Positions 8,837 through 16,768 of a DNA stretch of 46,113 nucleotides are shown here, piece by piece. Source of the DNA: CAZECE01 sp964510525 (GTDB lineage: Bacteria; Pseudomonadota; Gammaproteobacteria; Pseudomonadales; JANQJO01); assembly GCA_964510525.1 (NCBI GenBank), contig CAZECE010000129.1:1-46113 (forward strand), given 5' to 3'. The position numbers and the translations under genes were made by a program. The notes beneath the pieces were generated by a model. It was not told where the DNA came from. It ran no database searches and was given only the letters and a program-made list of their open reading frames with translations. How positions within the stretch are numbered: position 1 is the stretch's first letter; each line of letters opens with the position of its first letter.

Positions 8837-10321
8837 TCAGCGAAGACCCTGGCTACGCATCCATTGCAAAATTCCAGGGTTTGTCGCCCTAAACGACCAT
8901 CCAGGCTTGCCTTCAGGAGCCAAAAAAGCCGGATGAGACCACAGGTGCGGCACACTAACCAACTGATCTTGAAAATAAATCAGCGGCCAAACCGAGCGTA
9001 ACCAAGGGGGCACTCGGTGCTGCTGAAAAAATTTCTTCCAAGAGTGCGTACCTATCCGCTTGCCGGCCGAGAAGATCGGCACCCCCGGAGACACAGGTGA
9101 CATTTCAGATACGCCCGACTGTTCCGCACTCTTGTCGGCGCTCTTTTCGGCTTTATTTTCAGCACTGCTACCTGAACGAAAACGGCACACCAAGGTATCC
9201 ATTGGTAAATCAAACACCTGCGTCCTTGACCACACCAACTCCACCCCCCCCTGGCAGTCTACCAAGGCTTTCGCAACAGGCTCAGCCGTCTTTAATCCGC
9301 CTTCAATCCCCTCTAATGGGGTATCCACACACCAAACACAGCCGTCAAACCGGCGGAATTGATGACCTAGACCATCTACTTGCCCTCGCTCATTCGCTTG
9401 CACACCCAGCCCCACGACCGAGGTCACCAATTTCAATGAAGGAACGCCAATCCCCAAAGCACGCACCCAAGCAGACACCAGGTCACGTTGCTGCGCAACC
9501 CGCAAACCCAGCAAATACCGTACTGGCAGCCAAGACCTTCCCAACAAATGACAATGCTCAGGCTGCAGACCTTCTGATTCCGTTGCCACCAGGTGCGCCA
9601 TGCGAGCCAGAGCGGCTTTGGCACCCGGCCAACGTCTTGAGACGACAGGTAAGACCTCATGACGCAAAAAATTTCGATCCCACCGGGTGTCTTGGTTGGA
9701 TTCATCCTCTACCCAAGACAGCTTCAATCGCTGATCGACCAACGATTCTTGAGCCACAGACAGCTCATGAGCAACCGACAATAATGTACTCTTAGACACG
9801 GACAACCAAGGCCTAACCAGCTGCATACCATCTCGCTGCGTCAAAGGTTGGATTCCTTTGAGGCCCACCACCCCGGTGCCTCGAAACAGCCTGAGCAGCA
9901 GAGTTTCAGCCTGATCATCCAGATGGTGCGCTAAACAGAGCACACCGCCTGGCTCAACATGCTGAGCAAATGCCTGGTAGCGCAACTCACGTAACTCAGC
10001 CTCTACCCCCTGCTGCGTATTCAGACGAGCTTTGACCTCAGTCACCCGCAAAGGCACCTGCCATTTCCGGCAAACCGCCTCACAATGCGACACCCAGTCA
10101 CTGGCTTTTGAAGACATTTGATGATTAACATGCAACGCAACGACTCGGTCAGGAAACAGAGCATTAAGACAATACAATAAAAGAGTCGAATCCAGCCCCC
10201 CGCTGAAGCCGACATACAGTTTCTGGGTATTGGGCAGCAGACCCAAACAGGCATCAATGGGCTTGATTAATGGATCAAGGGTGGTACTGAGCCAGTCTTT
10301 ATCACCCGGCGGTGCTATCAA
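8837..10321 (-). CDS. tilS: tRNA(Ile)-lysidine synthetase
   Basis: ATP-dependent enzyme that converts C34 of the CAU-anticodon tRNA-Ile to lysidine, switching it to decode AUA. The P-loop SGGLDS is at 40-45, LAHHLDDQAET and LLLRLFRGTG follow, and the C-terminal tRNA-binding domain contains HSWKKFFQQHRVPPWLR. An unusual low-complexity Ser/Ala/Glu/Lys insert (SAENKAEKSADKSAEQSG and the Pro/Ser stretch after it) precedes that last segment, and a run of eight C lies at 9244-9251. The start is TTG at 10321, overlapping the accA stop (TTGA). No better in-frame start precedes the P-loop, so coupled translation is likely. Confidence 0.94.
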   Translation of the reverse strand: MIAPPGDKDWLSTTLDPLIKPIDACLGLLPNTQKLYVGFSGGLDSTLLLYCLNALFPDRVVALHVNHQMSSKASDWVSHCEAVCRKWQVPLRVTEVKARLNTQQGVEAELRELRYQAFAQHVEPGGVLCLAHHLDDQAETLLLRLFRGTGVVGLKGIQPLTQRDGMQLVRPWLSVSKSTLLSVAHELSVAQESLVDQRLKLSWVEDESNQDTRWDRNFLRHEVLPVVSRRWPGAKAALARMAHLVATESEGLQPEHCHLLGRSWLPVRYLLGLRVAQQRDLVSAWVRALGIGVPSLKLVTSVVGLGVQANERGQVDGLGHQFRRFDGCVWCVDTPLEGIEGGLKTAEPVAKALVDCQGGVELVWSRTQVFDLPMDTLVCRFRSGSSAENKAEKSADKSAEQSGVSEMSPVSPGVPIFSAGKRIGTHSWKKFFQQHRVPPWLRSVWPLIYFQDQLVSVPHLWSHPAFLAPEGKPGWSFRATNPGILQWMRSQGLR

Positions 10322-11268
10322 GCGCGCCCCACGGACATCAATCGCTCGTAACGCGTTGCCAACAGCTGCTCAATAGACTGTGTTTTTAGCGTCTCCAACT
10401 GGGACAATAGATGTGCTTTTAAAGTCGCCGCCATCGTTTCAGGTTGACGATGTGCGCCCCCCAGAGGTTCAGGCAAGACGGCATCAATCAGTTTCAGCTC
10501 ATGCAAACGCGCCGCCGTGATCCCCATGGCCGCGGCCGCCTCCGGCGCTTTGTCTGCCGTTTTCCACAAAATAGAAGCACACCCCTCTGGCGAAATCACC
10601 GAATAGACACTGTATTGCAGCATATTAAATTGATCGCTGACGCCAATAGCCAGCGCCCCGCCAGAACCGCCCTCTCCAATAATGGTGGCAATTACCGGCA
10701 CTTTTAACGTCGACATGCGCTGAATACTCTCCGCAATGGCTTGGCTCTGGCCGCGCTCTTCAGCATCCACCCCTGGAAAAGCACCCGGCGTATCGATAAA
10801 CGTCAGTATTGGCAAACCAAACTGCTCTGCCAAAGCCATTAAACGCATGGCTTTGCGATACCCTTCTGGCTTCGGCATTCCAAAGTTGTGTTTCACTTTG
10901 TCTTGCACCGTCATGCCTTTTTCATGACCAATCACCATCACCGACTGCCCCTCAAACTTTGCCAGCCCGCCAATGATGGCACGATCGTCTGCAAATGCCC
11001 GATCGCCGCGCAATTCCTGAAAGTCTGAGAACATCAGCTCAATATACTCTGTGGTATGCGGCCGATTGGGATGTCGCGCCACCTGAGTGATCTGCCACGG
11101 GGTTAAAGACTGATACAGCTTTTCCATCTCAGCCTGGCTTTTATCATTCAAGCGTTTAATCTCTTCGGATATATTGACATCCGATTCACTGCCTAAAGCC
11201 TTAAGCTCTTCTATTTTAGATTCTAAATCCGCAATATTTTGTTCAAACTCTAATACGTTTCGACTCAT
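10318..11268 (-). CDS. accA: Acetyl-CoA carboxylase carboxyltransferase subunit alpha
   Basis: Alpha subunit of the carboxyltransferase that makes malonyl-CoA for fatty acid synthesis, acting with AccD. The protein has 316 residues (family about 319). Recognisable segments are the N-terminal coiled region LEFEQNIADLESKIEEL, HPNRPHTTEYIELMF, FQELRGDRAFADD, TFIDTPGAFPGVDAEERGQ and IGEGGSGGALAIGV. The gene heads the minus-strand run. The 121 bp before its start face the divergent cca gene and hold a short imperfect repeat. tilS follows with a four-base overlap. In many relatives dnaE is upstream, but it is not here. Confidence 0.98.
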   Translation of the reverse strand: MSRNVLEFEQNIADLESKIEELKALGSESDVNISEEIKRLNDKSQAEMEKLYQSLTPWQITQVARHPNRPHTTEYIELMFSDFQELRGDRAFADDRAIIGGLAKFEGQSVMVIGHEKGMTVQDKVKHNFGMPKPEGYRKAMRLMALAEQFGLPILTFIDTPGAFPGVDAEERGQSQAIAESIQRMSTLKVPVIATIIGEGGSGGALAIGVSDQFNMLQYSVYSVISPEGCASILWKTADKAPEAAAAMGITAARLHELKLIDAVLPEPLGGAHRQPETMAATLKAHLLSQLETLKTQSIEQLLATRYERLMSVGRA

Positions 11269-11287
11269 TCAAAGCGACTCATTTCCA

Positions 11288-11330
11288 ACTGCCAAATTTC
11301 TAACCGCCAAATTCCTAATTGACAAAATTA
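11288..11330. repeat. Imperfect 15-bp tandem repeat between accA and cca
   Basis: Units at 11288-11302 and 11303-11317 differ at three positions, and a third, shorter and more diverged unit follows (11318-11330). All share a CCAAATT- or ACAAAATT-like core. The block lies in the divergent promoter gap of accA and cca. No clear -35/-10 pair was recognised. Confidence 0.6.
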
Positions 11331-11476
11331 AGATACATTCATCTCAGTGACGAGATAGGTTACCCTAGCGCCCTACTAAGCCGAGCATTATGGTCCAGCT
11401 CAAAGACGATTTTCAACCCAACAAGCACCCAGCATCAACGAAAACCCCTTTAACACAGCCTCTAAACGATTATCTT

Positions 11477-12661
11477 ATGAACATATTTCTGGTCGGCGGC
11501 GCCATTCGAGACAAACTGTTAAGCCTCCCAGTAGCCGATCACGACTGGGTTGTGGTGGGCGCCACCCCAAACGAACTGCTGCAAAACGGCTTTCAACAAG
11601 TCGGCCAAGATTTTCCCGTATTCCTTCACCCTGAAAACCACGAAGAATATGCCTTGGCACGAACCGAACGAAAAAAAGGCCATGGTTACAAAGGCTTTGA
11701 ATTATGCGCCTCGCCTGATGTGACACTTGAACAAGACCTTGCCCGGCGAGACTTCACGATCAACGCCATGGCCGAAGACTCCTTAGGCCAATTAATTGAT
11801 CCCTTCGGTGGTCGGCAGGACATTAAAGACAAGGTGATACGACATGTATCCCCTGCCTTTTCCGAAGACCCGCTCAGAGTCATCAGAGCCGCCCGCTTCG
11901 CCGCCCGCTTTCACGACTTGGGATTCACCATCGCGGATGAAACGTTAGAGCTAATGCGGCACATATCCAAGAGTGGAGAACTGAGCTATCTAGTAGCAGA
12001 ACGCGTATGGCAAGAACTTAAAAAAGTATTCGAGCAGCCCAATGTCGGCATTTTCTTCCACACACTGCAGCAGTGCGATGCTCTTGAACCTTTATTTCCA
12101 GAACTAGCATTTCCAGAACTAGCCAAATCCGCCATTCTCCCTAAACTAAAAGCACTTACCGAACTTAACCCGCTTGCTCAACAAGACACTCCGCACCTCA
12201 ATAGCATCGCTAGAGCCATTCAAATCAGCTTATTATTAGAAAATACCACCGCCATTGCAGCTTTTTGGTCTCGTCTCAAAGCCCCCAATCAGATTAATGA
12301 AACCTGCCAGATCGCCTATCAAATAGATCAATGGCTGACTCAGCACACTCAGGTTCAAGACAGCAACACTTCTGTAACTCACACCTATGCGATTCAAGCC
12401 GAGTCACTACTAACGCTTTTGCAACAAACAGATGCCATTCGTCGAAGTGATCGATTTCTGTTGTCTCTGACCGGATTAAGAGCAAGCTCTCAACACCTGA
12501 CAGCACCGCAACCATTACTTGAACTCATCCCACAAGCACTAACCGCCTGCCAGAACATCAAAGCAAAAGACCTGGACATTAGCGGTTTATCTGGCCCTGA
12601 CATTCAACTTAAAATCAATGAAAGACGCCGACAAGCTATCGCCGAGCTGTTAAAAACCTAA
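11477..12661 (+). CDS. cca: CCA-adding tRNA nucleotidyltransferase without HD residues
   Basis: Adds or repairs the 3' CCA end of tRNA. The class-II nucleotidyltransferase head is intact: FLVGGAIRD, metal ligands in DHDWVVVG (Asp21, Asp23), ARRDFTINAMA and PFGGRQDI, then RVIRAARFAARF and the RNA-binding segments. The start at 11477 puts the catalytic residues at the E. coli positions. An in-frame ATG at 11390 would add 29 unconserved residues, and neither has a clear ribosome binding site. The C-terminal part corresponds to the HD phosphohydrolase domain of E. coli Cca but shows no His-Asp metal motif, so phosphatase or phosphodiesterase activity is not expected. Two FPELA units come from a DNA duplication. 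Confidence 0.93.
   Translation: MNIFLVGGAIRDKLLSLPVADHDWVVVGATPNELLQNGFQQVGQDFPVFLHPENHEEYALARTERKKGHGYKGFELCASPDVTLEQDLARRDFTINAMAEDSLGQLIDPFGGRQDIKDKVIRHVSPAFSEDPLRVIRAARFAARFHDLGFTIADETLELMRHISKSGELSYLVAERVWQELKKVFEQPNVGIFFHTLQQCDALEPLFPELAFPELAKSAILPKLKALTELNPLAQQDTPHLNSIARAIQISLLLENTTAIAAFWSRLKAPNQINETCQIAYQIDQWLTQHTQVQDSNTSVTHTYAIQAESLLTLLQQTDAIRRSDRFLLSLTGLRASSQHLTAPQPLLELIPQALTACQNIKAKDLDISGLSGPDIQLKINERRRQAIAELLKT
12094..12123 (+). repeat. Perfect 2 x 15-bp tandem duplication inside cca
   Basis: The unit ATTTCCAGAACTAGC occurs at 12094-12108 and 12109-12123. It is in frame and duplicates five residues (FPELA FPELA) in the region where the HD domain would begin. The identical codons indicate recent origin. 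Confidence 0.95.
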
Positions 12662-12694
12662 AATTTATGCTTTGAATACTATCCTGATTGGGGT

Positions 12695-12755
12695 AAGCCT
12701 ATTTGAAACCATCCGATTTCGATACTTAAGTACGAAATCGGATGGTGTCTAGGCT
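12695..12755. other. Long interrupted inverted repeat between convergent cca and folB
   Basis: Perfect 14-base arms lie at 12708-12721 and 12733-12746. The centre contains a ten-base palindrome (12723-12732), and there are outer six-base arms at 12695-12700 and 12750-12755. No T-run follows on either strand, so it is not a classic intrinsic terminator. Its position between the 3' ends of two convergent genes suggests a bidirectional transcription block or RNA-stabilising hairpin. A protein-binding palindrome is also possible. Confidence 0.7.
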
Positions 12756-12779
12756 TAATAGACCGAAAAAATGAATCAT

Positions 12780-13184
12780 TTACTCTGCAGAACGCTCAAT
12801 CACCACGCCCACTTCTTTAACGCCTTCCAGGGCACCGGGTTTCGCAAGGCTCACTCGCACCCAGTTCACCCCAAACTCACTCAACACCGCTTCCGCCACG
12901 CGCTCTGCCAAGGTTTCAATTAATCGGCATTCCGCTGCTGAAACCAAGGCTTTAACACGTTTGGTAACCGCCGCGTAGTCAACGGCTTTGTCTATTTGAT
13001 CCTCAATCGCGACCGACCAGGCGTCAGTCGCCATCTCAATATCAATAACGACGGTTTGCCGAATGGCTCTTTCCCAATCATAGACCCCTATGACGGTATC
13101 CACCTTCAAGCCTTTTAGATACACCCGATCTCGATTAGACTGCGCCTTTTCAGATTCAGCCGTTACCTGTTCAGAATCACTCAT
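12780..13184 (-). CDS. folB: Dihydroneopterin aldolase
   Basis: Folate-pathway enzyme cleaving 7,8-dihydroneopterin (or epimerising it). The core begins RVYLKGLKVDTVIGVYDWER and contains DYAAVTKRVKALV, the catalytic-region RLIETLAERVAE, and the C-terminal lysine segment VSLAKPGAL. The ATG at 13184 was chosen (134 residues). It leaves a charged 18-residue N-terminal extension absent from most FolB. Upstream starts at 13199 or 13268 would extend further into the divergent plsY promoter region and are less likely. It is transcribed away from plsY with 43 bp between the starts, and toward cca. Confidence 0.92.
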   Translation of the reverse strand: MSDSEQVTAESEKAQSNRDRVYLKGLKVDTVIGVYDWERAIRQTVVIDIEMATDAWSVAIEDQIDKAVDYAAVTKRVKALVSAAECRLIETLAERVAEAVLSEFGVNWVRVSLAKPGALEGVKEVGVVIERSAE

Positions 13185-13227
13185 AACACTTGCTCTCATC
13201 AACCCAGAACCTAAATGGATGCTCATT

Positions 13228-13845
13228 ATGCCAGAATGGATGACCAGCAACCTACTGCCCCTAGGCATTTGTTTGATTGCTTACCTAATGGGCTCAGCCT
13301 CTTCAGCCATTGTTGTCTGCAAACTGATGCGGCTCGAAGACCCAAGAGGGTTGGGCTCTGGCAACCCAGGTGCCAGCAACGTCTTACGAAATCATGGTAA
13401 ACGCCCAGCCGCCTTTACATTTGCCGGCGACACCCTCAAAGTCATCATCCCCATTGTCATTGGAATCGGATTAGGCATTTCGCCCTATTGGCTGAGTTGG
13501 GTGGCATGCGCTGGCTGCTTAGGCCACATGTACTCACTGTTCCATAAATTTGAAGGTGGAAAAGGCGTTGCGACCGCCTTCGGTGCCATTTTTACGCTCT
13601 TCTGGCCGCTGGGTTGCCTCTTGGGCATTATTTGGCTGGCGCTAGCCAAGCTAACAGGCACAGCTTCTGTGGGTTCAATCGCGGCTTGGCTTTGTGCGCC
13701 ATTCGTCATTTATTTTTGGCAACCCGACTATTGGCCCGGCATTGCCTGCATGAGTGCCTTCATCGTCTATCGACACAAAGACAACATTAAGCGGTTACTG
13801 GCAGGGGAAGAAAACGCACTAAAGTCAGAACCCCCACCCTCTTAA
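13228..13845 (+). CDS. plsY: Glycerol-3-phosphate acyltransferase PlsY
   Basis: Integral membrane enzyme that uses acyl-phosphate to acylate glycerol 3-phosphate, the first step of phospholipid synthesis. The three family motifs are visible: the N-terminal AYLMGSASSAIVVCKL, then the Gly-rich LGSGNPGASNVLR, and KFEGGKGVATAFG in the third loop, with about five transmembrane segments. The start at 13228 gives 205 residues, the normal length. The frame is open further upstream but only into folB. The stop codon lies in the first copy of a duplicated decamer. Confidence 0.95.
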   Translation: MPEWMTSNLLPLGICLIAYLMGSASSAIVVCKLMRLEDPRGLGSGNPGASNVLRNHGKRPAAFTFAGDTLKVIIPIVIGIGLGISPYWLSWVACAGCLGHMYSLFHKFEGGKGVATAFGAIFTLFWPLGCLLGIIWLALAKLTGTASVGSIAAWLCAPFVIYFWQPDYWPGIACMSAFIVYRHKDNIKRLLAGEENALKSEPPPS

Positions 13846-13860
13846 CCATCCTTAACCATC
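13841..13860. repeat. Perfect 2 x 10-bp duplication holding two convergent stop codons
   Basis: The decamer CTTAACCATC occurs at 13841-13850 and 13851-13860. The plsY stop (13843-13845, plus strand) lies in the first copy. The stop of the converging GGDEF-like gene (13852-13854, minus strand) lies in the second. Confidence 0.9.
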
Positions 13861-15087
13861 CAACAAATTGATCGGGTTAAACTGATGTTCTGAATCTTTC
13901 ACTAACTCCACACGACGCATTTTCGGCACCATCACTTTAACGGCGTTGCCTTCTTTTTGACGTACGTCTTCTAAAGCCACATGAACACGATCTAAGGTTT
14001 CATCAATGGTCTCAATACACGAGTACTCTGTCATCCCGACATGCAAATTAATTTCTTCAAACACAGGCAACTCAACCAAACTTTTTTGTTTGACTCTTTG
14101 AACAATTCTTTCCAATACTAAGCGGGCTTTTTCAACTGAGGTTTTCGTTAACACAATTAAAAATTTATCCACTTCTACACGACCACAAAAATCGAGCGCT
14201 CTCACCTGAGCTTTGAGCTCAGCTGCAACAAATTGTATGACCTTAATATTGAGCTCTTCGGGGTATTTAGGTTCAAAACGCTGGTAATCAACAATTTTAA
14301 CTTTCGCAAGTACAAACTTGTACTCACCTCGATCTGCTAATTCTTTTTGATTTTCTAAAATTTCAAGCATGTACTTTGACGTATATAAACCCGTCTGATC
14401 ATCCTTCACCGTCAACTGCTGGACCAGTTTTAAGGCTTTTTGCAGTTGGTCATTTTTATGGCGCAATTCTTTTGAAACAAACTGGGTATACCAGCCAGAC
14501 ACCCCAACTAACACCACTAAGCCACTGAAGACCATTAAATCCAACCACTCACTCAACACAAATTCAAATGTATTCGACTCAATAAAAACAGGCTCCGATG
14601 CAAAGCGAAGAGCCGCCAAACCAAACACATACCAAAATCCTAACAAAAAAGCCGAGCTAAGATGAAACCACCGAAAACTCAAAAACAGAATGGGCAAACC
14701 AAACATTAAATTCACATACTGCGCTTTTAAAAGCCACTCTGAAGACATCGCCAAAAAGGCAAGGTACAGCAAGGTCTGTAATAATTTCAAAGAACCCTGG
14801 ATTGAGACCAGCTTTTCTAACCGTAGAACCTGTTTTGAAACAACATGCAGCAACCAGCCGCCCATATACAAAACGACATTCAACAACAAATAAATAAAAA
14901 TCTGATTAAATTGTCGATCTGAAATACGTATATCAGCGAAATGAAAAACCAGCCCCACGTACCCTAAATGCAACAGTACGGCAACTAAAAGAATAGTGCC
15001 GGTCGCGTTTTGGGGCTTAAGCCAGCTTAAATTATCTTTAGCAGAAAACGATTCCAACGAAAACCTCGGGGGGGGGTCTGACACCAT
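13852..15087 (-). CDS. Membrane protein with degenerate GGDEF domain
   Basis: The 411-residue protein has about six hydrophobic segments in residues 30-205, a short linker coil (205-225), and a C-terminal GGDEF-type fold (about 226-400). The fold is recognised by the entry motif DDQTGLYTSKYMLEIL, the same place where diguanylate cyclases read DxLTGLxNR. The active-site loop reads EVDKF at 305-309 instead of GGDEF, so diguanylate cyclase activity is unlikely. It may bind a nucleotide or act as a signalling scaffold. The input domain resembles no family I can name. Codons 4-7 contain a run of nine C (minus strand), a possible slippage site. The next gene upstream encodes a PilZ-domain protein, so the pair may form a c-di-GMP-related unit. 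Confidence 0.75.
   Translation of the reverse strand: MVSDPPPRFSLESFSAKDNLSWLKPQNATGTILLVAVLLHLGYVGLVFHFADIRISDRQFNQIFIYLLLNVVLYMGGWLLHVVSKQVLRLEKLVSIQGSLKLLQTLLYLAFLAMSSEWLLKAQYVNLMFGLPILFLSFRWFHLSSAFLLGFWYVFGLAALRFASEPVFIESNTFEFVLSEWLDLMVFSGLVVLVGVSGWYTQFVSKELRHKNDQLQKALKLVQQLTVKDDQTGLYTSKYMLEILENQKELADRGEYKFVLAKVKIVDYQRFEPKYPEELNIKVIQFVAAELKAQVRALDFCGRVEVDKFLIVLTKTSVEKARLVLERIVQRVKQKSLVELPVFEEINLHVGMTEYSCIETIDETLDRVHVALEDVRQKEGNAVKVMVPKMRRVELVKDSEHQFNPINLLDG
15068..15076. repeat. Mononucleotide run of nine G/C at the start of the GGDEF-like gene
   Basis: Nine G on the plus strand form C9 in codons 4-7 of the minus-strand gene (Asp-Pro-Pro-Pro). No alternative in-frame ATG is available close downstream, so a one-base slip would abolish nearly all of the protein. 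Confidence 0.95.
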
Positions 15088-15310
15088 TAAAAGATGGCCT
15101 ATTAATACCTAGTTATTAGAAAGACAATGAAGCTGGCAATATCAATAAAGTATTAATAAAAGATAGACTCATTACAGGGAAAAATCGATGTTGAATTCGT
15201 ATAAATTCAACATATCAAAGTCTATAAAAAAAGCTTACAGAAACACCCTACTGCTAGACTAGGGTTTTATGGGCAGGGGCTTTATGGACAGGAGTTTTAA
15301 GAATAGAAAT

Positions 15311-16441
15311 TTAACGAGCGGATTCAAAAATACTTTCAATTGAAGACACGACCTTTTTTTGCCATACAGGGCTTCTTTTAATTTCATCCATAGAGACCAA
15401 GGCCATCATACGCTCACACAACGGCTTGTAAAATTTTTGAAGGCCTAAAATAAAGTGCATCGCGATTAATTTACTCCAAATTTCATCAACACGCTCAGAA
15501 CACTTTAATAACCGGTATTGATCCGCCAACATACGAGCAAAATACTCAGGGCTCACCAACTCTCGGAATGCTTTATCGCTGATTTCACGTCCCAAAATAT
15601 GAGACAACCGAATTTGGATTTCATTTAACATGGATGACAAACCAATATCGATTCGTGACATCAGGTTATTGTAGACAACATCATCCATTTGAAGCTGATT
15701 ACTGTTTGAGAATTCCAGGAAAACGTTATTTGATTGCAAAAACAAATTCGAACCAGAGGAGCCTCCTCCTGAAGACAGATCCTTTTCAATTAAACGTTCT
15801 TTGAGATTTTCAAAATTGCTCGACACTGCTCCAGATACGAGAGAGACCCAGGTTGGAAAAGCGTCAATAGAGTTGGCCAACGCTCGATGGTATTCGGGAT
15901 CGCCTGATGCTGACGCATTCAAAGTTAAAAATTTTTTTCCTTGCTGCACAAAATTATCCAGAACTCTGCCTGTAAATCCAACGGCTAACTCATGAATATA
16001 CTGAAAAACCTGGTCGCACTCCTCACTCGCATGACTCTCACTACAAAGCACCAAGTTTTCGCTGCGCATTTCATAACGATTATTTCGATCTTGTATTTTT
16101 GCTAATTTCATTAACGCTTCGAATGCCTCAGGATCGCCATTTATGATTCTAAAACCCGAAGTTAACCCAGCCTGCCAAGCTAATACACCATTTAAAATGT
16201 AGCGCTCATCATAATAATCAAACGAAATATTCAACGATTGGCCGCTTAACACATTAGGCATCTGCTGTTTCACGCTCAAACCCAACCCTTCGCGAGAAAA
16301 ATTCAAGATATCGGCAGAAATCACCTCAACCTCACCAGAAGGCAGCTCAAGATAAGATGGCAACGCCAGTGATCGTCGGACCGCAGTTCGCCCGTTATCA
16401 GGTTGTTCAGCTGCATTATTGTGGGGATTACTGCTGTTCAA
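15311..16441 (-). CDS. PilZ-domain protein with unknown helical C-terminus
   Basis: Residues about 18-115 look like a PilZ c-di-GMP-binding domain. An Arg-rich entry (RTAVRRSLALPS) is followed by ADILNFSREGLGLSV, which supplies the (D/N)xSxxG motif (Asn47, Ser49, Gly52). The remaining 260 residues are mainly helical and unrecognised, with a Ser/Gly-rich linker (SSGGGSSGSN) near residue 225. No signal peptide or membrane segment is seen. The start is TTG at 16441, supported by AGGAGA seven bases upstream. A weak hairpin (acccta/tagggt arms at 15245-15265) lies past its stop. The GGDEF-like gene follows 223 bp downstream on the same strand. Confidence 0.7.
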   Translation of the reverse strand: MNSSNPHNNAAEQPDNGRTAVRRSLALPSYLELPSGEVEVISADILNFSREGLGLSVKQQMPNVLSGQSLNISFDYYDERYILNGVLAWQAGLTSGFRIINGDPEAFEALMKLAKIQDRNNRYEMRSENLVLCSESHASEECDQVFQYIHELAVGFTGRVLDNFVQQGKKFLTLNASASGDPEYHRALANSIDAFPTWVSLVSGAVSSNFENLKERLIEKDLSSGGGSSGSNLFLQSNNVFLEFSNSNQLQMDDVVYNNLMSRIDIGLSSMLNEIQIRLSHILGREISDKAFRELVSPEYFARMLADQYRLLKCSERVDEIWSKLIAMHFILGLQKFYKPLCERMMALVSMDEIKRSPVWQKKVVSSIESIFESAR

Positions 16442-16768
16442 TTTGCATCTCCTGAGATTAAATAACTGGGTTTAAAAAAAATGTCATTAAAACAAAGCCA
16501 TTAAATGGTTAACAAAATCTATTTCGGACCGCATTTAACCTAATAGATTGTTTTCTATTTACCCAATTATAAACCTGTCTTTAATTGGTTTTTTGTAAAC
16601 AGTCTGTTTTTTTGTAAACAACTTAATACCTTTCATGCTGCAAGCGCTTAACATGGCACTTAGCTATTAATGACCAGCCGCATTAAAATCATTTAGTCCT
16701 GATAAGCCATTGATTTAGAATAAGCAGTCGTCCAACGACTTCCACGAAACATGAAAAGCAGGATTTAA
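16442..16768. other. Divergent intergenic region, 327 bp
   Basis: AT-rich gap between the PilZ gene (minus) and the esterase gene (plus), so it should hold two promoters. The only structure seen is a near-identical direct repeat, G-T(6/7)-GTAAACA, at 16588-16601 and 16606-16620, which could be an operator pair. No ORF, RNA gene or convincing -35/-10 pair was recognised. Confidence 0.5.

Noticed and set aside
9097..9795. Long open frame of 232 codons on the plus strand across tilS
   Set aside because: Antisense to a well-conserved gene, Pro/His/Arg-rich composition typical of a shadow frame, no start signals.
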